A stretch of 64,000 nucleotides of DNA from Owenia fusiformis (Eukaryota > Annelida > Polychaeta > Sabellida > Oweniidae): NCBI GenBank assembly GCA_903813345.2, contig CAIIXF020000005.1, positions 19,161,375 to 19,225,374 of the forward strand. Reading direction: 5' to 3'. Below the pieces are notes generated by a model, which saw only the letters and a program-made list of their open reading frames with translations, was not told the DNA's origin and did not search any database. The translations under genes and the position numbers were made by a program. This document shows positions 13,701 to 22,700 of the stretch, piece by piece (position 1 is the stretch's first letter; the number at the start of each line of letters is the position of its first letter).

Positions 13701-16700
13701 ATCTCGCATTTGATGGGAATTGTTATGCATTGGTGTTGTTATTATCTATTATCCCAAATTTGATGGGATTTGCTATGTATTGGTGTTGCTATTATCTATT
13801 ATCTCAGATTTGATGGGATTTGCTATGCATTGGTGTTGCTGTTATCTATTATCTCACATTTGATGGGGATTGTTATGCATTGGTGTTGCTATTATCTATT
13901 ATCTCGCATTTGATGGGAATTGTTATGCATTGGTGTTGCTATTATCTATTATCTCGCATTTGATGGGAATTGTTATGCATTGGTGTTGCTATTATCTATT
14001 ATCCCACATTTGATGGGATTTGCTATAAGGTGTTGCTGTTATCTATTATCTCACATTTGATGATGCGAATCTTTTTTATAATTTTACATCAAAATGTATA
14101 CTAGGAATACTAATGGAAACAAATTGTGCACCTCTTTTAGCATACCTTTTTCTATTCTAACGAATTTAAATTTTACAAAGGATAATGAAATATAAACTAA
14201 ATTTTATATTGAGAAGTTATTAAATATTAAGGGCGTTGTACGACCTTGTACTGGCCTTGAAATTACAAGCCTTGTACATGCTTGTATGGGCCTTGGAAAC
14301 AATTATGAGCATCATTCAAGCTCGTATGGGCTTCAAAAACAAGCCGTATGAGCCGGTACGAGGATTGTGCTCCTTTTTGCCCGTAATTCTCGAGGCTCAC
14401 ACGAGCTCATACAGGGCTCGATGTAATTTGCATGTGTAGATATAGAGCCAATATAGCAAGCAGGGCATGCTCAAAATGTTTAGATGTTAAATCAAGACAT
14501 AATATTTTAGTGATGAAATTCCTAGGCCAAGGTTATACAGTACTAAAAGCTGAAGGAACGCTTTATAGGCTCTGCTAAAAAATACAATTTACGAGTAAGT
14601 CATTAATTTTGAAGTTTCAGGTTTTGTCACTTGATATGCTTAGATATGTTGGTATTGTTTAAAGACTGGCACCAAGCTCACAATCTTTTCACTTGGCACA
14701 GTTTTAGGTGGATCCCTTCTATGGCAATAATGGTTTAGAAAAAGGGATCGAAACCAGCCACAGTTTTCTCATGATGACTATTGTGAAATATTGTGTTTTA
14801 TGGATTATGATGACAGCTTTGCAGATGGATGTTGACCCTTTGATATCCTTTTGGACTTCGAGATTGGATTTTGTCCATCCCACATTACATTATTTGAGAC
14901 TGAATGCCATATCTTGTATGTATATTAGTATCTACAACTATTACTTGATGTTTTGAGTGTGGCTATCAATTCTTAATTTATTCTTCAACATGTATTCTAA
15001 TGATTTCAGTATAAATGAAATGTCCTTTGGTGTTATGGTCTTGGATTGTGATAATGGTACTTGTATGGTGTGGGAAGGGGCAATTAGACACTGTTTTTTT
15101 CATATTGAATTGTGATTTGGGATAATTGGGGTTTAATTTCTTTATGACTGGTTTACCCTTAAGCCCCGTTTATGGCCTAGTCACATAGCCCGGCCGATGA
15201 GGTTACGATGAGCCAGCGATGCAATTTTTACCGAACTCGGCCGAACACCGGCCGGACACCGGCCGGATATCCGTGTCGTTTGTTGCTTAAAACCGCATCG
15301 GTGGTAGCTCGATGAAATTTTAACTTCGGAGTTAAATTTCACCGGGCTCTCACCGAGCTCCCTCATCATGTCATCGCAGCCCCATCGTAACCACATCGGA
15401 AAACACGTCGGCCGGTGCACGGCCGAGTATCGGCCGGTGTCCCGTGCATCTGAGACAACCAAAGGACGAGGTTTTTTAACGGACAGCGGCCGAGCTCCGA
15501 CCGAGCTCCGGCCGATGTGGGACAGAGCATCGGCCGGTCACTGTTCAAAGCCCGTTAACAACCCGGCCGGCGATCGCACGGTGTCCTGTTACCTGCTCGG
15601 GTACCGGCCGTATTCCTTCCGATGTCCGGCCGACCTCCGGCCGGTAGTTGCTGCCACATCGGCAGAAAAAAACTACCATTTTGAGACAGACTCCGTACGG
15701 TCACCGGCCGGTGTTCGGTCGGTCGCCTGAAGATGTCCGGACGGAGTCCGTTCACGTCACCGAGCTCTGCTTCCGATGAGGAGAGCTCGGTGGCACCAAA
15801 AAAATCCACCGAGCTCTACCGATGCCGGACATCGGCCGGGCTATGTGACTAGGCCATTACACTGACCGTTGGATTCCAGTAAAGTCCAATGAAGATGGTC
15901 TTTTTGTGAAATGAACTGTTCCATTCTTTCATTTTTTTGTTCAAATTTGATCATGTGATACTTCCATGGTAAGAGGGCTTCATCCATGATGTCACACAAT
16001 CCCTTTTTCTTTTTCTTTCTCTGTTCTGTAACCATGTTTTGTATCTTGTCATTTGCACTTATGCTTACAACAAACTGTCCCAAGGAATGAGCCTACATTA
16101 ATATAGCTCATATTAACTTAGTATCTCCTTTAGAAGAGTTTTCAGTCACACCTTGTACCATGTATTTTATACAAACAAAATTCATTTATGTATGCTTTTC
16201 AAATTATAATTCTTTCATTAATGTCCAAAGTTTACAACAAAACACATTTAAAGCCTGTTGATATCTTCAAATCTGATGTGTAGGTTTCAGATTTAATCAT
16301 CAGATCCTGAGCTGCCAGAACTGGCAGGACCTGGCATACATGGCAGACCTAAAAATGAAGATCTTAAATATAATTCATATGCATTATGAACTCAGATTAT
16401 GTTTACAGTATGAGACACGACATACGGTTTTAGATTATCTTTGTGTCATTGTTTTGATTTTTATTAATCTCTATTGGAGCTGAATGATTGCAGTTTTGCA
16501 TCTGGTCCTTGGGGATGACATACAAAAAAAAGCCGCTAGAGAAATATATTTGATCAAAATGCAGATATTCTTTTGACATGAAGGAATAATTGTCGAGGAT
16601 TTATTAACATACTTTGTGGGATAGCAGCATCCGCTCCACAGATAGCATAGTTCAACATGACCATTCCATATCCGATCTTATGCAAGTCACAATCACGTTC

Positions 16701-19700
16701 CTTGGCAGCAGCGAAAACATGACATGCAATGGCTGAAAGAATTAACCTTAGTTACTCATTCATCCATATATCAATTGTTTATTACAATGCTTATTACCTT
16801 TAATTATCCTGAAAGTGCTATCATCTTATGCCCAAAGAATCTTGTAATCAAGATAGTAGGAACATTCTTCACTCCTTTAACTTTTCCAAATGAAGAACAG
16901 ACAAGTGCCAAGATTCTATAAGGTTCCGGACATACACACACAAACCTACCTGCAGATTTCTCCATGTCGCCACAATGTTCTTCTGGGTTTGTACCAAGTT
17001 CCACTGGCAGCCAGATGAACTCTCCATCTGTATTGTCACAGTCAGCAAGCTCCCAATTGTAGGTTGTGATGGTCTAAAAATCAACAGCATTGAGGTGCAC
17101 TTAGAGTTTAGAAAGGAATACATAGTCTTGTAGGTTTTTAAATTGTTGATATAAAAATCATTTGTATTCTGATTTCCCAAAGACCTTTTACCCATACTAG
17201 CTAGATTAATAGTATAGATCAGGGCTAATCTTACCACAATGTTAGCTTGCACAGGGTAGTAAAAAATGGTCACCCCCTTCATTTTCCTCATATCTTCTGT
17301 CATTTTAGGAAATTACCTCCTGACATTTGTCAGATTTGTACATCATTAAATTCCTACCAGCCTACCGTATTTTATGATCATCAGACTGATAGTCGCAATA
17401 TTACAGCATTTTGAACAGCATGCTGCAGGTGTGGCCATCATCAGGCTGTAGACAAACCTTCACAAGTTGTCAATGACTCAGCAGGTATGGCCTGAATGAC
17501 ATGATTGATTTCCCTTTGGCGCAATCCCCACATTTTTGACTTCTTGGACAACATGTGCAGGTTTGCCTACTGCGCAATAGTGGTCACTGGTGTATGTTGT
17601 TTAAAGTGCTGTAACATTGTGACTATCAGTATGATGCTCATGAAATATAGCAGGTTGGTAGGAAATTGAATGGTGTACAGATACGCTAAATATTTGGGGT
17701 AATTCCCTAAAATGATAAAGATATGAGGAAATTAGCGGCAGGGTTTCCATTTTTTGACCACGTTGTACATCCCATGTTAATATCTTTCTTAGTATTAATG
17801 TAGTTTGCTCACATTCAGACAATGTATTTTGTGTGCAGCATCCATGAATGCCTCAACATGTACAAGGTCACAATTCCTCTGCGTTGCCTCAGCCCTGATA
17901 ACGTTTGCTATTTCTGAAACAACAAAATATGTGCATTAAATTTTAGGTGGTGTTTTTATTTTGTAAGATTTGTTATATCTTACAATCTGACATTTTGTTC
18001 TGAGGTTGTTTGAAAGTTTTTAGGTTGTATTTATCACATGAAGCTTTCTCAACATCACAAATCATACAATGTATCATGTAATATAAACTTCCATATTTGA
18101 TTTTATATTGGATCTATTTCTTGGATACAGTAGAAATTATTTCCAATATTAAGCAATCTAATTTATGCTGCCACTCAAACACTTAAATATTGAATTTTCA
18201 ATTACACTCACATAGAGGACAGTATTACCTTCAGCATGTTCATTGCACAGAGCATCACGATTTCCTTCCTCGAGAGCATCCATGATATCATCACTTAGTG
18301 TGTTGTATGGCTCGGGGGTCAAATCTTGACAGTCAAAAAACTCGAGAATCTTAGCTTGGTCTACGTCTGCTCCACGCTTATAAATACATGACAATGTTAG
18401 TGATGGGCTTATGTAAAAATACATCTCAATGCTAGTGAAGAGCTTTATAAACAATACATGACAATACTAATGATGGGCTTACGTAGAAATACATTACAAT
18501 GCCTAAGTGAAGAGCGTCATTTAGAAGTAAATTAAATGAACAAATTTGAACATTGTTAGTTTTGTGAGTCAAGTTCAAGTTCCTAATTTAGACAAGTACT
18601 TACACCTTTTTGAATGTTAAAAGTAAATTAATTGACTTTATATGATCAGTTTTTTCAAGTTTTATGTTGAAGTCTATCAAAAATGTAACATAAATTCAGC
18701 ACTTAAACTTAATTTGGCAGCCATTTTAATTTGGTGGATCTACCAAATTGTTAAAGGCCTCCAAATGAAGTAGCCCCAAATTCCCTGGTAATTTAGTACC
18801 ATGTAAATTAGTACCATAAGTTCATTGTAATATTGTAAGTCATAAAATATTGCAAATAAAGTAGCCACCATATGTCCAAAACAGCAAATGCACCAAAATA
18901 AGTAGCACCAATTTAAGTAGAAGTATGGTAACAATTTTGATTCACCTTTGAAATGATGTTCCATGGTTGGATGTTGGTTTTCTTGATAGAATGACATTGC
19001 ACAACTGTCACTACCATCAATGCTGCTATAACTGCGTATGTCATCATTGTAGTCTGAAAATGATTTGTTTTAAAACATTCTGTTGCATTCTATTGCATGC
19101 ACTCCTTAACTACATGTATTTCTTTACCAAAATATTTCAAAACTTTACAGCTAGGTATGTTCTATTAAAGTCCCCGTCTAAAGTTTGAAAATATTTTTTT
19201 ATCATTCATTTACTATTTGTCATGACTTAAAAAGTTATTCTAGAGATTTTTGAAAGAAAATTTTTTTTTGAAAAAAAAGTTGTGAGCATTTCATTTCTCA
19301 AATATTCAAATTTCCCGCCATTTTTCAAAAAAAGTTGAAATTTTTTAATCATCAAATATTTCTTAATGCATTTCGAAAAAGATTATCTTTTTAACACCAA
19401 TGCAAAGATTGATCAAAGGACACACTATTTCAATAATAAAATGCCATATTTAATGGGCCACTTCAATGTTTTAGCATATAAAAAATATTTTGCACCATTA
19501 GTGATGTCACTAAGGTAGCAAAAACTTTTTGAAAAAAATTGAAAATTTTTTTTTCGATGTCAATCTTTTCTAATTATGCTAGACTTCAATAATATACCAA
19601 TGTTGATTGTCTAACCAGGTTAAAAGGGAGAATATATTATGTTTTAGATATCGTTGTACCATTGGTTTCTATGAGAACTAGAATTTTTAAATGCATTTTT

Positions 19701-22700
19701 CTCGGAAGCATTTTCATGCACTGATAAGTTCATTTCTCGCTTATTTATGAACCGATTTTCTTAATTTTTTCGGCAAAAAACATGCGAGGATGAATGCTAT
19801 GCATTGGTATGAGTTGTTGATAATTAAAAGATATGTGTGACCTCTAAAAGTTAGTTTTAAATAAATTCACAAATTTTGGAACAAAAAGTCTATCAAAAAA
19901 CACTTTTTGAAATTAAAAAAAAAAGTTTCACATATCACACTTTGATAACATTGGGTAAGACTACAATATAAGCCAAAGTGGTTTAAACTTTAGATGGGGA
20001 CTTCAAAGCAAAAAAACTATTGAAAAGAGATGTTATTTTAATGCCCTTGCCAAATTTTTATTTTGAAATCAGAAGTTTGATGATAAATCACCAATTTGAA
20101 ACTGGTACTGAATTAAAAATTATAAAGTTTTAACTTACCTTAATTTTCGGTCACCGTTGAATCCAGGTGTGTAGAATTCTTGGTCCAAGTCTGGTCCTTT
20201 TATAGCTTTCCGAAACAGCTGGCCAACATATAATGTGGGTGTGTTTATGGGTACAAAGTGGTGAGCAAATATTAGATCACATAATTTGGGTATATCATAT
20301 GATACGGCTTTTAAAAGGCACATTGTAAGCTGTGTCAGTATTTAAGAAAGTCAAATGGCTTTTTGGAACAAACTTAGTTTGATCACCTTTGATCAGTCAA
20401 CAGTCTGTTCCAAAGTTGCAAGTGCAGTAAAGTACAGTGGAAATCTGTTTAACAAAATATTCTGTAATCTCATTATCCCAGGATTCTTTCCTTAAGTGGA
20501 TGTAAAATTCTCTTTATATTTTATGACAAACCTGATCCATGTATAATTATGTATGTCTCACTCATATCCTCAGAATAGTTAAGGAATGTATAGTGATCAG
20601 TGAAAATAAAAAATTGAACATTTGATATTGAAAAGCAAATGAGAAAATGAGTACAATCAGCTGAATATACATGTATTGAGTAACCTGAGTAGGTATGGTA
20701 CATGTAATTTAGATAAAACAATTGTTGTCATGAAGATGGACTGTAGAAGAAATTGGTTGGGTTATTCTAGTCACTAACAAACTGAATTACTCAGATGCGA
20801 GTAGGTAGTTACCAGTTTCGCCACCAGGTGGCTGATTCGGGGGAATTAACATGGCAGGGTATTACAAAATTCCCTTAAACTTGAATATGCATCAGTTTTA
20901 GTGGTTTACTTTTCATATTACCTTTATGTATCTGATAGTTATACAAATTAAAATATGTCCAGTAAAAGAAAAGATTATCTGCCCTACACAAGAAAAGATA
21001 TTTCACTTTTTGTGGTTTTACAACATGGGGTCTATGGGGAATCTCCCCGACCTAGAAGTCACATTTTCAAAGAAAATTAAATTTGATAAACTCTTTTCAA
21101 AACCACATTTCTAAATGTAATTTTATTGTGAATTCTTAATGACGTAACTTAAGATTATTTCTACTCGCATCTAGGATATTTATGGCATTTGACTTTCAAA
21201 CTTTGGCTGATCTTGAGTAAGTCCTATTGAGTATGCACAGAAAATGAACTAAAAAGACCCTCAAATTATTGAAAACCTTGTTCTCAAATATAAACTAAAA
21301 TGATTATGTATTCATAATTATCATGTTTGATCGGAATAATGACCCAGATGCAAGTAGATAGTTACCAGCTTTACTACCATGTTACTAATCATAACAGATA
21401 ACATGGCAGATATATTAGAAAGCAGAGTACTCATCAGTTTTAGTGGGTTAATTTTCATATTATCCTTACATGTATGTACCTGATAGTTATACAAATGAAA
21501 ATATGTCCAGTAAAACAAAATATTATCTCTCCAATAAAAGAAAATATATTTCTCTTTTTGGATTTTATAGCATGGGGTGTATGGGGAATCTCCCCAGCAT
21601 AGGAGTTACATTTTCAGTTTTTTCAAAGTTGATAACAATTTTTTTAAACCACATTTATGTATGTAATTTTACTTGCAGTGATGTAAATCACGATTGTTTC
21701 TACTTGTATCTTGTCTATTTAATATAATGTAGATGTATAAGTTTCAGCTGTTTCTGTACAAGCAATGATACATTAGCATTTTATATAAAATTAAAAGTTA
21801 TAATATATATTCATAAGGACCACTGAATCAATCAAAACTAATGGAAGTGCATCATTTTAATTGCCTTGGGTATATTTGTATTAAATATGTATTGACTTTT
21901 ACTTTACCTATTTTTGCTAGAGTAAGTTAAGCTAATGGTAGGAATCTAATTTATTAATGTGTTATTTCATGGTCTCTTATAATGATTAATTATTAATAAT
22001 AATGTATGGGAAACTGTTTACTCAAGGTTAGCATGGACTTGGCTAGGGTACTTGGTCATTAATAACAGCTTACAATATTGAGAAACAAAAATAAAACAAA
22101 AAGGATTTTCAACTTAAACTTTTTTAATTATGTTCTGTGATTCTCTTGTAGTTGCAGACGGATGGGATGTTTGCTGTTCAACCTTTAACCTGGTGCCCTC
22201 ACCTTGACCTTGTGGAACCACTGCCCCCTGGTGGCCTTGATGTGAATCAGGCTTGTCTGGAGTGTGGACACAGAGGGGAGAACTGGGTCTGCTTACAGTG
22301 CTATCAGGTACTACATGTATATTAGTAATCTAATGATCTTTTTTCAAGTGGTCGATTTCACATTATCCACATCAGGGTGTACAGCAATCTATTTGGATTA
22401 AAACGATTACAATGTGAAATATGTACAAATGTGTCATGTATCAAGTGTCTCCTGAATGGGGATGGGGATATCATGTGTTATTTGTTTATCCCTTTATGTT
22501 ATACTATTAACAGCTATGCTTATAATACAGTACACGGTAACTGTTTTTTGAGTATTTTATCATATATAGATGTCAGTTTAGAAAGAGACTCCACACTTTT
22601 GTTATTATTAGACATTCAGAAAAAATATCTTTGTACGGTGGTCTACGTAAAAAGGTCATTAATTTACAACTGCTTCTTGATATTCTAATGAGCTAGAATT

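Noticed and set aside
11229-14064. CRISPR array
   Set aside because: The 50-bp units are contiguous with no unique spacers, in a eukaryotic intron.
15181-15809. Four overlapping frames of 60-120 codons in the GC-rich block
   Set aside because: They lie within a TIR element and are composed of CGGCCG motif translations (RPA/GRC runs), open only because of base composition.
16804-17303. Minus-strand frames of 66 and 144 codons overlapping exon 5 of the secreted-protein gene
   Set aside because: They read the exon in the wrong frame and run into the mariner-like element; the spliced model explains the conserved pattern and splice sites better.
20135-20323. 62-codon minus-strand frame over the TATA region
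   Set aside because: It includes the TATA box and predicted first exon of the secreted-protein gene and ends at the donor; more likely promoter and UTR than coding.
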